This document shows, piece after piece, positions 36,301 to 44,078 of a stretch of 64,000 nucleotides of DNA. The translations under genes and the position numbers were made by a program. The stretch's first letter is position 1; the number at the start of each line of letters is the position of its first letter. The notes under the pieces were generated by a model. That model saw nothing but the letters and a program-made list of their open reading frames with translations. It made no database searches and was not told where the DNA came from. The DNA is from an uncultured Eubacteriales bacterium (GTDB lineage: Bacteria > Bacillota > Clostridia > Oscillospirales > CAG-272), in the NCBI GenBank assembly GCA_905205065.1, contig CAJLCI010000003.1, forward strand, positions 42,302-106,301, written 5' to 3'.

Positions 36301-37109
36301 GGAGTCGGAATTGTCTCTCCTTTTATTCTTTTTAGAATAGCTTTCTCAGCTTCACTTCGTGTAACAAGTCCTTTGTCAGATGTCACAAACGGAAGACGAT
36401 TTATATTAAACTTAAAATACATTGTAAGACCAAGGGAGTAAATATCAGAACGTATATCATAATTTTTTCCGCCCGCAACCTCAGGCGCCATAAATCGAAG
36501 CAGTCTTGTATCCTCCGGATTTTGAAGACGGCTTATAAGCTGTTCCTCAAACATAGGATTACCGAGCAGACAACGCCCGTCTTCGGTCACATATACATTT
36601 TCAAGCTGGATATTATTATGTGACAGTCCGAGAGAATGATATTCGCTTATCGAATCACATATATCACAGCACAGAGAAAGAAGTACCGCGCGGTTTACCT
36701 TTTTATCTGCATAATATTCGCTGAATGTAGGATAATATTTCGACAGAATAAATACATTGTATTCATTTTCCGCCGCTGGTACCGCCTTAACATCAATAAT
36801 CTCCGGAATATGCGGCATTTCGGAATTTTTAAGCTTCTCCGCGGCGGATAAACAACGAACGGCACATTCCTCATAGTGAAGCCTTATTTCATCATCTGAA
36901 AAATTGTCGCCGCGCAGTAAGTCAGTTTCGCCGCTGAAAGCAGGTATATGCATAATCCGCATTATTCCGCCCGGCTGACCAGTTCCGTCAGAGCATGCTG
37001 TCCACTGAGATTCAGAACTGCCGTCAGATATGGGCATAAGCAGCTCCCATCCCTCGATCGGACACGAAGGTACGGTTTCCGGGTATCCTTTTCCGCTTTT
37101 ATTCTCCAT
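33318..37109 (-). CDS. PrkC-like membrane receptor pseudokinase with PASTA and Big2 domains and Trp-rich C-terminal repeats
   Basis: A 1,263-residue single-pass protein. Residues 20-315 have a Ser/Thr kinase fold: the APE motif (MAPE, 207-210) and DIYSLG (222-227) are kept. Key catalytic residues are lost: HRDLKPEN is HNNIQLEN (164-171, Asp to Asn), DFG is replaced by GNP (183-185), the Gly-rich loop is not recognisable and no beta-3 Lys is evident (MRIMHI). A long acidic linker precedes a membrane helix at about 552-576. Outside are two PASTA domains (600-740), two Big2 Ig-like domains (about 745-920), a third PASTA (about 925-990) and a Trp-rich array (1000-1263) with WSxW and YRSR-type motifs. 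PrkC-type receptors bind muropeptides through PASTA repeats; this one probably signals or scaffolds without phosphorylation. GAGGGA lies before ATG 37109. Confidence 0.87.
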   Translation of the reverse strand: MENKSGKGYPETVPSCPIEGWELLMPISDGSSESQWTACSDGTGQPGGIMRIMHIPAFSGETDLLRGDNFSDDEIRLHYEECAVRCLSAAEKLKNSEMPHIPEIIDVKAVPAAENEYNVFILSKYYPTFSEYYADKKVNRAVLLSLCCDICDSISEYHSLGLSHNNIQLENVYVTEDGRCLLGNPMFEEQLISRLQNPEDTRLLRFMAPEVAGGKNYDIRSDIYSLGLTMYFKFNINRLPFVTSDKGLVTRSEAEKAILKRIKGETIPTPARADNKLSSIILRACAYSPEDRYDSAYDFRCDIAEYAKYANIKLLVPESGVSLPEQNLHHEDSAAVTDSADKDKFYDTQTDFDAQHINISGQKTEDLQDELSFKSLLEGDGNNTVGDISAEPDEIKDEVYKCGTSEAEGPGKIEDDKKIKDDKDAEISDSENMPLQNESQETQFIKSSDEIKTSDKNPDISDLNGYFDESGNFIPAGTIKIENESDNTIEEQKNTSEKITKKAKEKKSRSFSDYGEDGDENISRQTEEKLEGDNIYNDQMPEFKAVNNKKEISVFKIAIAALALIAVLVFVIVMLQKCSPSGGNSGIDKDTANTADTSGNINQDSIKMPDLSGMNKEEVLKALSDAGYGFEPAFLGDYSSEIESGIVMKQYPEKNLLFGADTTVKVTLSLGKAPDKVPDVINLSSEDAAGRLQTLGFRVTVLHSYSDTVKEDNVILQSIAPDTEIVKDTDIFITVSKGSKPADYTEIETMTIGNGVFAVKPGDSQEIALSIFPENATEKEVWWTSSAPDIVSIDQNGKVTAHSIGSSEITVYSADGVHSGSCTVEVKEDIVSVENIGFRLSSSEISVGQSETHAPWLYPENVTNTYVTFSSSNPAVVRVNAYGTITGVTPGTATITARSSDGGFTASYTVTVTVPEGKSAVPSLVGLSSDNAAASAANAGLSYSIVYAVSGTVPKGTVISQSINTGTLVDTGTVITITVSNGSTDLSDWTEVLPDGVSAAEQKTQYSYREKQIVTQTGSPVSGWTVDDAQTTYGAWSSFGEWQTSAISSSDTVKVESQIFYRSRSIEPWTAWSMIPILESSDITVETRTVYSYRTYETMIQDYYTQIDGWSFQKQIMSQILCDWTISEPPEGAQNIESATINGSLHYRWTIDKVQYQYIRYSDWSEWTTSATEGANTEIRTGLQYRSRAANPYGAWSSWTSTPISSSSSLDVESATMYRSSTRTVTYTCYAYTDWSGWSDAEVNASQTVEVRTRTLYRYKIAN

Positions 37110-37242
37110 CGATTTTCCCTCATTAGTTTTATATATGAATTTTATTTTTCAAAATATAAATATATGTAAAAGTAGTATATCAAATATAAAGATAAAATGC
37201 AAGTGTTATTTGTATATTTTTCATGGCTTTTCCAATTTTCTA

Positions 37243-37271
37243 TTGTAAAATAAGAAAATTTGTTTTATAAT
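37243..37271 (+). promoter_or_regulatory. Promoter of the coaE operon
   Basis: TTGTAA (37243-37248), a 17-bp spacer and TATAAT (37266-37271). Confidence 0.65.
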
Positions 37272-37325
37272 AAAAGCATGAGCAAAAGATAATACAGTTT
37301 AATGTCAAAGGTGCTTAGTATAAAA

Positions 37326-37979
37326 ATGGTTGTAATTGGACTTACAGGCGGAAGCGGATGCGGAAAAGGATACATCTGCAAGATCTTTTCGGATTTCGGA
37401 ATTAAATCGGCAGATGCAGATAAAATATATCACGATATAGTATCAATACCAGATTCTCCGTGCCTTGCAGAGCTTTCCGGATATTTCGGAAGCGAAATAT
37501 TAAAACCTGACGGCAGCTTGAACCGGAGCAAGCTCTCACAGATTGTTTTTGCCAGCGGTGCAGAAAAAAAATTGAAATATCTCAATGAAACAACACATAA
37601 ATATGTTCTGAACGACTGCAGAAAGTGGCTTGCCGAAAGAAAAGCAGATGGAGACGAAATTGCGCTTATCGATGCTCCTATGCTGTTTGAAAGCGGTTTT
37701 GACAAAGAATGCGATTTTGTTATTTCTATTATAGCTGATTATGATCAAAGGGTAAAAAGGCTTAAGGAAAGGGACGGAATTACAGAAACACAAATTAAAG
37801 CGAGAATAAATGTTCAGCACACAGATAATTTTTTTAAAGATAATTCCGACTATATAATATTAAATAACGACGGTCTTGATATACGCGGACAAATTTCTGA
37901 AATTTTACACGATATCCGTCTTAAAACAAATGGTACAAAAGATATATTCAGCGGGGGAGACAATTGGCAGAGCAATTAA
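37326..37979 (+). CDS. coaE: Dephospho-CoA kinase
   Basis: CoaE phosphorylates the ribose 3'-hydroxyl of dephospho-CoA, the last step of CoA synthesis. Conserved CoaE features: the first strand MVVIGLTGG directly at the start, SADADKIYHDIV with the substrate-binding Asp, LNRSKLSQIVF, IDAPMLFESG and the R..R.....T lid region (ITETQIKARINVQ). ATG 37326 was chosen because family members begin at this strand; an ATG at 37302 would add eight residues. The P-loop reads GGSGCGKGY, with Gly in place of the usual Ser/Thr after Lys, which is odd for a working kinase. The end overlaps the next gene by 16 bp. Confidence 0.88.
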   Translation: MVVIGLTGGSGCGKGYICKIFSDFGIKSADADKIYHDIVSIPDSPCLAELSGYFGSEILKPDGSLNRSKLSQIVFASGAEKKLKYLNETTHKYVLNDCRKWLAERKADGDEIALIDAPMLFESGFDKECDFVISIIADYDQRVKRLKERDGITETQIKARINVQHTDNFFKDNSDYIILNNDGLDIRGQISEILHDIRLKTNGTKDIFSGGDNWQSN

Positions 37980-38572
37980 ACGAAAATAACATAACACAAA
38001 AACCACGCGGACGAAAAACCATGGTTGCAGGCATTCTTATTGTTCTTGCTGCGGCCGCTCTTATAAATTTGGCACTTCAAATGAGAAGTTTTTACACAAG
38101 AGTAACGCACCCTTTGCTCTATGAAGAATATATAGAAAAATATTCAGAACAGTATTCTGTTCCGAAAGAAATTGTATGTGCTGTGATAAACACAGAAAGC
38201 TCTTTTGATTCATCTGCGCTCTCAGGAGCGGGAGCAATGGGGCTGATGCAGATAACAAAAGAAACCTTTTGGTGGCTTCTCTCCAAAAACGGCGAGGATA
38301 TATCGGTAGATATGTTATACGATCCTGAGACAAACATAAAATACGGGACATATTTTCTGTCAATTCTTTATGAAGAGTTCGGATCGTGGGATACGGTATA
38401 CGCGGCATATAATGCAGGCCGTTCCCGCGTAAACAGCTGGCTTTCGGATGATGAAGTAACGAAAGACGGAAAACTCGTAAATATTCCATATCCTGAAACC
38501 GCCCGCTATGTCAAACGCGTTTCAGGAAATGTAACGGAGTACAGGAAACTGCTCGAAAAATACGGTATATAA
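37964..38572 (+). CDS. Membrane-anchored lytic transglycosylase (SLT domain)
   Basis: Start TTG 37964 has GGGGGAG five bases upstream and overlaps the end of coaE, indicating translational coupling. A membrane anchor occupies about residues 20-40; the SLT domain follows with the catalytic Glu in NTESSFDSSA (about residue 78), the GAMGLMQITKET segment, DPETNIKYGTYFLS and AAYNAGRSRVNSW. Such enzymes cleave the glycan strand of peptidoglycan with formation of 1,6-anhydro ends. At 202 residues it is a compact Firmicutes type, likely acting at the outer face of the membrane. Confidence 0.92.
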   Translation: MAEQLNENNITQKPRGRKTMVAGILIVLAAAALINLALQMRSFYTRVTHPLLYEEYIEKYSEQYSVPKEIVCAVINTESSFDSSALSGAGAMGLMQITKETFWWLLSKNGEDISVDMLYDPETNIKYGTYFLSILYEEFGSWDTVYAAYNAGRSRVNSWLSDDEVTKDGKLVNIPYPETARYVKRVSGNVTEYRKLLEKYGI

Positions 38573-38601
38573 AATATATTGGGAAAGGAAAGATAGTTAC
38601 T

Positions 38602-39012
38602 GTGAGTACTTTTGATAAATTTATTAAAAAAATATCCGAAGCGGCCGACACCGCATTCGGATACGCCGACAGATTCAGCGAAGTCGCTCGTCTCCGCTTT
38701 GAGCTTACAAAAGCCACTAAACGTTCGGATAACGCTTATGAAAAGCTTGGCCGAAGTTATTATGAACATATGAAAAAAAATGAAGATGCGGAAACAGCAC
38801 CGGAAAACTCAGATTTTTTTAATTTTAAATCGGACGAGGAAAATACATGCCGTGAAATTGAAGAGGCGGCGGCTGAAATTGCCCGGCTCGACGATCTCCT
38901 CAGAAAGGCAGAGGTTAAAAACGTGTGTCCGGTTTGCGGTACTTCTTTAGGAATAAAGACAGAAATCTGCCGCCGTTGCGGTGCAAAAGTCAAGTCAAAA
39001 AAACAGCCGTAA
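38602..39012 (+). CDS. Small coiled-coil protein with C-terminal zinc ribbon, function unknown
   Basis: A 136-residue soluble protein starting at GTG 38602 (GGAAAGGA 12 nt upstream). Residues 10-100 are helical and charged, likely coiled coil; residues 108-130 carry CPVCG and CRRCG, a two-knuckle zinc ribbon, followed by a basic tail. No enzyme family is recognised. It sits 29 nt after the lytic transglycosylase gene and before an ABC-F gene on the same strand, so it may belong to the coaE transcript. Confidence 0.75.
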   Translation: MSTFDKFIKKISEAADTAFGYADRFSEVARLRFELTKATKRSDNAYEKLGRSYYEHMKKNEDAETAPENSDFFNFKSDEENTCREIEEAAAEIARLDDLLRKAEVKNVCPVCGTSLGIKTEICRRCGAKVKSKKQP

Positions 39013-39095
39013 AATTGCTGTTTGATATATGTTTGGCATTTGATACTTGACTTACGATAAAATAAAGAATCGGAAGGAGAAAATTTAATCGGAGT

Positions 39096-41048
39096 ATGAT
39101 TTCAATCGGAGTTGAAAATATTTCTCTCTCTTTTGGGGGAGAGACGATTTTAGACGGAATTAATTTTTCTCTTAATGAAGGAGACAAACTCGGCATAGTC
39201 GGAGTAAACGGAGCCGGAAAGTCAAGTCTTTTACGTATAATAACCGGAGAATATATGCCCGATAACGGCAATATATATGTAGCAAAAAATCATAGTATCG
39301 CCGTTCTTGACCAGCATTTGGCACTGAATCCCGAAAACGATGTGTTAAGCGAGCTTTTATCGGTATTTTCATCCCTTGTCAAATTGGAGCGGGAGCTTGA
39401 AGATATTCAGCAAAAGGCAGAATCCGGCAATTCCGAAGCCGCAATACAGTATTCCAGGCTTTATGAACAATTCAAAGAAACAGGCGGGCTGTTGTATCGC
39501 AGCAAATGCCGCGGAATGCTTCTGCGTTTCGGCTTCACCGAGGAAATGTTCAGCCGAAAAATCGAAAACCTTTCGGGCGGACAAAAAACAAGGCTTGCTC
39601 TTGTAAAGCTATTGCTTACTGAACCTGATATAATGCTGCTTGATGAGCCCACAAACCACCTTGACACAGATACAATGTTTTGGCTTGAGGACTTTTTGTC
39701 AAAATATAAAAAGACTGTTATAACAGTCTCACACGACCGTTTTTTTCTCGACCGTGTTTGTACTAAAATTTTTGAAATCGAATACGGAAGCGGAAAAATC
39801 TACAACGGAAATTATTCTTCATTTTTCGAGCAGAAAAAAAACGATCGCGTTATACTTGAAAGGCACTATAAAAATCAACAGCGTGAAATTGCCCGCATTG
39901 AAGCATATATCGAACAACAGCGCCGATGGAATAGGGAAAGAAATATAATCGCAGCGGAAAGCCGTGAAAAACAGCTTGCAAAAATGCAGCGAATCGAAAA
40001 ACCGAAAGAAGAACCTGTTTCAGCCCGAATGCATTTTGACAAAAGCGGAGAAAGCGGCGGTGAAGTAATACGGGCAAAAGGTCTTGCAAAACATTTTGTT
40101 CCGGGAAATCCGCTTTTTGACAATTTGAGTTTTCTTATTGAAAAAAAGGAAAGAGTCTTTATATGCGGTCCAAACGGCTGCGGGAAATCAACGCTTCTGA
40201 AAATTATAGCGGACCGTCTTGAGCCTGACTCCGGCAGTATTGAAATAGGATACAATGTAACGATAGGATATTATGATCAGGAAAATCAGCAGCTAAGCGA
40301 CAATCTGACGGTACTTGATGAAATCTGGAACTCATATCCAAAACTGTCTCAGACAGAGGTACGCAACGCTCTTGCTCAGTTTCTCTTCAGGGGAGACGAC
40401 GTTACAAAGCAAGTCGGTGTGTTGTCAGGAGGCGAAAGAACAAGACTCACACTCACGAAGCTTATGCTGTCAAAAATGAACCTATTGATCCTTGACGAGC
40501 CGACAAACCACCTTGACATACCTTCAAGAGAAGCTCTTGAAAATGCACTTTCTCAATTTGACGGTACAATTCTTGCAGTATCTCATGACCGGTATTTTAC
40601 TTCAAAATTAGCTACAAGAATTCTGTCCTTCAGCATTCCGCCGGAAAAAATCCGAGGAAATGATAAAAATGACAAAAACAACAAAAACAGCAGTATCAGA
40701 ACCAGCGGAATATTTGATTTTCGCGGCAGCTACGAAGAATATGCCTGTTTTTGCGAAAAATACAGAACGGAAGCATCTCCAGAAGCCGAAGAAAATCCGT
40801 CTGAAAGCGATTCAAAAAAGCTGTACCTTGAAAACAAGCGTATCACAGCGCAGCGAAGAAAAGAGGAAAACCTCGTTAAAAGAGCTAAAGAGGAATGCGA
40901 AAAAATTGAATCGGAGCTTACAGAGATTGACCGAAGACTTTCGGGCAATGAGGCGTGCGATTACACCATTGTTTCAGAGCTGTGCTCAAAAAAGGACACT
41001 CTTGAAGAACGGCTTATGGAGCTTTACGAGATTATAATGAAAGACTGA
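39096..41048 (+). CDS. ABC-F family ATP-binding protein (ribosome-associated)
   Basis: Two ABC cassettes in one chain and no membrane segments: Walker A GVNGAGKSS with signature LSGGQKTRLAL, then Walker A GPNGCGKST with signature LSGGERTRLTL, both with LLDEPTNHLD or ILDEPTNHLD Walker B. The linker between them (about 240-320) is the charged helical interdomain region, and a C-terminal Lys/Glu-rich coiled coil follows residue 570. This is the YdiF/Uup-type layout, ABC-F proteins that act at the ribosomal E site on translation; some give antibiotic resistance, but nothing here shows that. Start ATG 39096 matches the family start (MISIGVENISLSFGG). Confidence 0.93.
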   Translation: MISIGVENISLSFGGETILDGINFSLNEGDKLGIVGVNGAGKSSLLRIITGEYMPDNGNIYVAKNHSIAVLDQHLALNPENDVLSELLSVFSSLVKLERELEDIQQKAESGNSEAAIQYSRLYEQFKETGGLLYRSKCRGMLLRFGFTEEMFSRKIENLSGGQKTRLALVKLLLTEPDIMLLDEPTNHLDTDTMFWLEDFLSKYKKTVITVSHDRFFLDRVCTKIFEIEYGSGKIYNGNYSSFFEQKKNDRVILERHYKNQQREIARIEAYIEQQRRWNRERNIIAAESREKQLAKMQRIEKPKEEPVSARMHFDKSGESGGEVIRAKGLAKHFVPGNPLFDNLSFLIEKKERVFICGPNGCGKSTLLKIIADRLEPDSGSIEIGYNVTIGYYDQENQQLSDNLTVLDEIWNSYPKLSQTEVRNALAQFLFRGDDVTKQVGVLSGGERTRLTLTKLMLSKMNLLILDEPTNHLDIPSREALENALSQFDGTILAVSHDRYFTSKLATRILSFSIPPEKIRGNDKNDKNNKNSSIRTSGIFDFRGSYEEYACFCEKYRTEASPEAEENPSESDSKKLYLENKRITAQRRKEENLVKRAKEECEKIESELTEIDRRLSGNEACDYTIVSELCSKKDTLEERLMELYEIIMKD

Positions 41049-41140
41049 CATTTAACTGACATTTATTATTTAACTGCCAAGTTTAAAGATGATTTACAAA
41101 ATAGTTCTGAAAAAAATGTGAATTATATTGTTTATTGCTC

Positions 41141-41169
41141 TTGACGTATTATCTTATTTAGTCTATAAT
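41141..41169 (+). promoter_or_regulatory. Promoter of serC-serA
   Basis: TTGACG (41141-41146), 17-bp spacer, TATAAT (41164-41169). Transcription would start near 41176, leaving a leader of about 110 nt. Confidence 0.8.
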
Positions 41170-41227
41170 AGAAAAAATTGACTTAATTACTGCTGCTTAA
41201 AGTATGCCAGACGCGGTTTTTCCGTTT

Positions 41228-41242
41228 GTCTGCAGAGCAGAC
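41228..41242 (+). other. Hairpin in the serC leader
   Basis: GTCTGC (41228-41233) pairs with GCAGAC (41237-41242) around AGA; CAGACGCGG occurs both at 41209 and at 41238, so alternative pairings are possible, and a GTTTTTC run follows each. An attenuator is conceivable but unproven. Confidence 0.4.
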
Positions 41243-41284
41243 GCGGCAGTTTTTCGGTTTTTCAGATAAAGGAGCTGTTATATT

Positions 41285-42376
41285 GTGAAAAGAGTGTATA
41301 ATTTTTCAGCCGGACCTTCAATGCTTCCTATGCCCGTTCTCGAACGTGCGGCAGCGGAGCTTGTATGCTATGGTGATTCCGGAATGTCAGTTATGGAAAT
41401 GAGTCACCGGTCTCCGGAGTATGAGGCGATAATCACTTCTGCGCAGGAGTCTCTGCGTAAACTCATGAATATCCCTGACAACTATAAAATTCTGTTTCTT
41501 CAGGGCGGAGCATCTACTCAGTTTGCTTCGGTATGCTACAATCTTTTGACCGGCTCCGGAAAAGCCGATTATGTAATTTCCGGCCAGTTTTCAAAAAAAG
41601 CCGCCAAAGAAGCGGCAAAATACGGAGATATAAAAATAGTCGCTTCCTCCGAGGACAAAAATAATTCGTATATTCCTAAGCTTGAGCGCGGCGATTTCCG
41701 TCCCGATGCAGATTATGTACACATATGCTTTAACAATACAATATACGGAACAAAATATTATTACATACCCGACACCGGAGATATTCCACTCGTTGCAGAT
41801 ATGTCTTCCTGTATTCTTTCGGAGCCTGTTGACGTTTCACGTTTCGGAGTAATCTATGCCGGCGCTCAAAAAAATATGGCGCCTGCCGGTCTTACAATCG
41901 TAATAGTGCGCGAGGATTTACTCGGCCGCTGCCGTCCGGACACTCCGGCTATGTTTGACTGGAAGCTTATGGCAGACAACGATTCTATGTACAACACTCC
42001 TCCCTGCTATCCGATTTACGTCGCGGGACTTGTATATAAATGGATTCTTGAAGATATAGGCGGACTTGAGAACATGGCGGAAATAAACCGCCGAAAAGCG
42101 GCTGTCCTTTACGACTATCTTGACAGTCAGTCATATTATAAAGCTCCGGTTGAGCCGAAATCACGCTCAATGATGAATGTTACTTTCGTAACGGGAGATC
42201 CGGAGCTTGACAAAAAGTTTGCTTCTGAGGCCGGCAAAGCGGGATTTAAGAATATTAAGGGTCATCGCTCTGTCGGAGGTATGCGCGCTTCTATATATAA
42301 TGCTATGCCTGAAGAGGGCGTAAACAAGCTTGTCGAATTTATGCGCGCTTTTGCAGAAGCTAATCCCAAGAAATAA
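41285..42376 (+). CDS. serC: 3-phosphoserine/phosphohydroxythreonine transaminase
   Basis: SerC makes 3-phosphoserine from 3-phosphohydroxypyruvate, the second step of serine synthesis, using pyridoxal phosphate. The 363-residue protein starts FSAGPSMLPMPVLE, has the SHRSPEY substrate loop, QGGASTQF phosphate-binding region, and YAGAQKNMAPAG with the PLP-binding Lys. C-terminal GHRSVGGMRASIYNA is typical. Start is GTG 41285, with AAGGAG 12 nt upstream. serA follows after 29 nt, so both serine-pathway enzymes are made from one transcript. Confidence 0.97.
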   Translation: MKRVYNFSAGPSMLPMPVLERAAAELVCYGDSGMSVMEMSHRSPEYEAIITSAQESLRKLMNIPDNYKILFLQGGASTQFASVCYNLLTGSGKADYVISGQFSKKAAKEAAKYGDIKIVASSEDKNNSYIPKLERGDFRPDADYVHICFNNTIYGTKYYYIPDTGDIPLVADMSSCILSEPVDVSRFGVIYAGAQKNMAPAGLTIVIVREDLLGRCRPDTPAMFDWKLMADNDSMYNTPPCYPIYVAGLVYKWILEDIGGLENMAEINRRKAAVLYDYLDSQSYYKAPVEPKSRSMMNVTFVTGDPELDKKFASEAGKAGFKNIKGHRSVGGMRASIYNAMPEEGVNKLVEFMRAFAEANPKK

Positions 42377-42405
42377 TTTGATAAAACAGAAAGTAAGAAA
42401 TTATT

Positions 42406-43566
42406 ATGAAAAACATAAAGCTTTTAAATAAAATAGCCCCTGTTGGCATTGAGGTGTTTGATAAGACAAAATATTATGTTTCCGAGAACGCAGAATCACC
42501 GGAGGGCATTATGGTTCGCTCGGCAGATTTGCTGAACGCCGAATTAGGCCCGGAACTTAAGGCTATAGCCCGCGCAGGCGCCGGAGTAAACAATATTCCG
42601 GTAAAAAAATGCGCGGAAAATGGAATTGTAGTTTTCAATACTCCCGGTGCAAATGCAAACGGTGTAAAAGAGCTTACAATCTGCGCGCTTTTTCTTGCAT
42701 CCCGCGGTATTGTGCGCGGAGTTGAATGGGCAGAATCTCTTGCCGGAACAGACAGTATAGCAAAAGCTGTTGAAAAAGGAAAATCCGCTTTTGCCGGAGT
42801 TGAGATTGCAGGAAAAACACTCGGCGTAATCGGACTCGGCGCAATCGGAGGAATGGTTGCAAACTCTGTGCGCCATCTTGATATGAAGGTTGTCGGCTGT
42901 GATCCTTATATATCCGTCGATGCCGCATGGAGACTTTCCCGTGACATTGAAAAGGCGGCGAGCTATGAAGATATATATAAGGTAGCGGATTACATTACTC
43001 TGCACGTTCCTTCTACACCGGATACAAAGGGTATGATTAATGCGGATACAATTTCAAAAATGAAAGACGGCGTGCGCATTATAAATCTTGCCCGCGGAGA
43101 TCTCGTCAATATGTCAGATCTGAAAGCCGCTCTTGCATCCGGAAAGGTAGCCGCGTACGTCACTGACTTTCCGACCGAGGAAACCGTCGGAGTCGACGGA
43201 ATTATCACAATACCGCATCTCGGAGCGTCAACCGAGGAAGCCGAAGACAATTGCGCCGTTATGGCCGCGCAGGAGCTTACAGAGTTTCTTGAAACAGGAA
43301 ATATCAAAAACAGCGTTAATTTTCCGAATGCATCAATGCCGCATACAGGTGATGCAAGAATCTGCGTAATGCATACAAATACGCCGAATATGCTCGCAAG
43401 TATATCAGCTGTTGTCGCAGCAGAAAATATAAATATCGAAAATATGCTTAATAGATCACGCGGAGAATTTGCATACACAATTATTGAAATCAGCGGCAGT
43501 GTACCCGGAAATATTGCAGATGAGCTAAAAAAAGTATCCGGAGTCATTCGTGTAAACATTTATTAA
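42406..43566 (+). CDS. serA: D-3-phosphoglycerate dehydrogenase
   Basis: SerA oxidises 3-phosphoglycerate with NAD+, the first step of serine synthesis. Visible features: the substrate-domain GAGVNNIPV, the Rossmann motif GLGAIGG, LHVPSTPDTKG, the INLARGDLVN segment with the catalytic Arg, and the catalytic His in IPHLGASTEEAEDN. A C-terminal ACT domain (about 320-386) fits serine feedback control. At 386 residues it is the short type without the intervening ASB domain. It ends the serC-serA operon. Confidence 0.97.
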   Translation: MKNIKLLNKIAPVGIEVFDKTKYYVSENAESPEGIMVRSADLLNAELGPELKAIARAGAGVNNIPVKKCAENGIVVFNTPGANANGVKELTICALFLASRGIVRGVEWAESLAGTDSIAKAVEKGKSAFAGVEIAGKTLGVIGLGAIGGMVANSVRHLDMKVVGCDPYISVDAAWRLSRDIEKAASYEDIYKVADYITLHVPSTPDTKGMINADTISKMKDGVRIINLARGDLVNMSDLKAALASGKVAAYVTDFPTEETVGVDGIITIPHLGASTEEAEDNCAVMAAQELTEFLETGNIKNSVNFPNASMPHTGDARICVMHTNTPNMLASISAVVAAENINIENMLNRSRGEFAYTIIEISGSVPGNIADELKKVSGVIRVNIY

Positions 43567-43584
43567 TCAATATAATTAAAAGCG

Positions 43585-43795
43585 AGATGTTTTCATCTGT
43601 CAGACATTCGCCTGTCAACGTCCGGCTTGCAGAGATATCCTATTGTAAAGGTGTTCGGTGGCAAAAACGTTAGGATGCAAAGACGTTCAGATGCAAAAAT
43701 GTTCGCTTCTGAAAGCGTGTTCCTCTATCTTTTTCAGGTTACGTCACAATTCATTGCTGTAACACCTTAAGACCGGAGCTACGCTCTCTATTGAA
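43585..43795 (-). repeat. Composite dispersed repeat, copy C
   Basis: Plus-strand bases 43590-43730 hold about eight units of 15-18 bp (for example GGATGCAAAGACGTTC, AGATGCAAAAATGTTC). On the minus strand the head begins TTCAATAG at 43795 and includes AGCTCCGGTCTTAAGG, matching AGTTCAGTCATAAGG of copy B, before the ACCTGAAAAAGATAGAGG middle. Orientation is as in copy A, and again it directly follows a gene end. Confidence 0.78.
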
Positions 43796-43802
43796 ATCAT
43801 TG

Positions 43803-43829
43803 AAGCAGTCAGTAAATAACCGACTGCTT
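43803..43829 (+). terminator. Terminator after serA and repeat copy C
   Basis: AAGCAGTC (43803-43810) pairs with GACTGCTT (43822-43829), and TTTTTGATTTTT follows. If it is the serA terminator, repeat copy C is transcribed as part of the serA 3' untranslated region. Confidence 0.78.
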
Positions 43830-43895
43830 TTTGATTTTTATTGGGATTTAATACGAATTTTTATGGATAGTTTATATGAATTCGATATTAAACTA

Positions 43896-43924
43896 TTGAC
43901 AAAAAGCCTTTCAGCGTTTAAAAT
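43896..43924 (+). promoter_or_regulatory. Promoter of the flavodiiron gene
   Basis: TTGACA (43896-43901), a 17-bp spacer and TAAAAT (43919-43924), giving a leader of about 150 nt. Confidence 0.78.
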
Positions 43925-44078
43925 CTGTAAATGAAGGTATTTTTTTACTCATTTCAGGCAAGAATTGAAATAGCGTACATTTTAGAGAGATAATACAATC
44001 TCCTTGCCGAATAACTGATTCATACTGCAACAGAGCCATACTTTTATTAAACTCAGACTAAACTCAGGAGGAATATAT

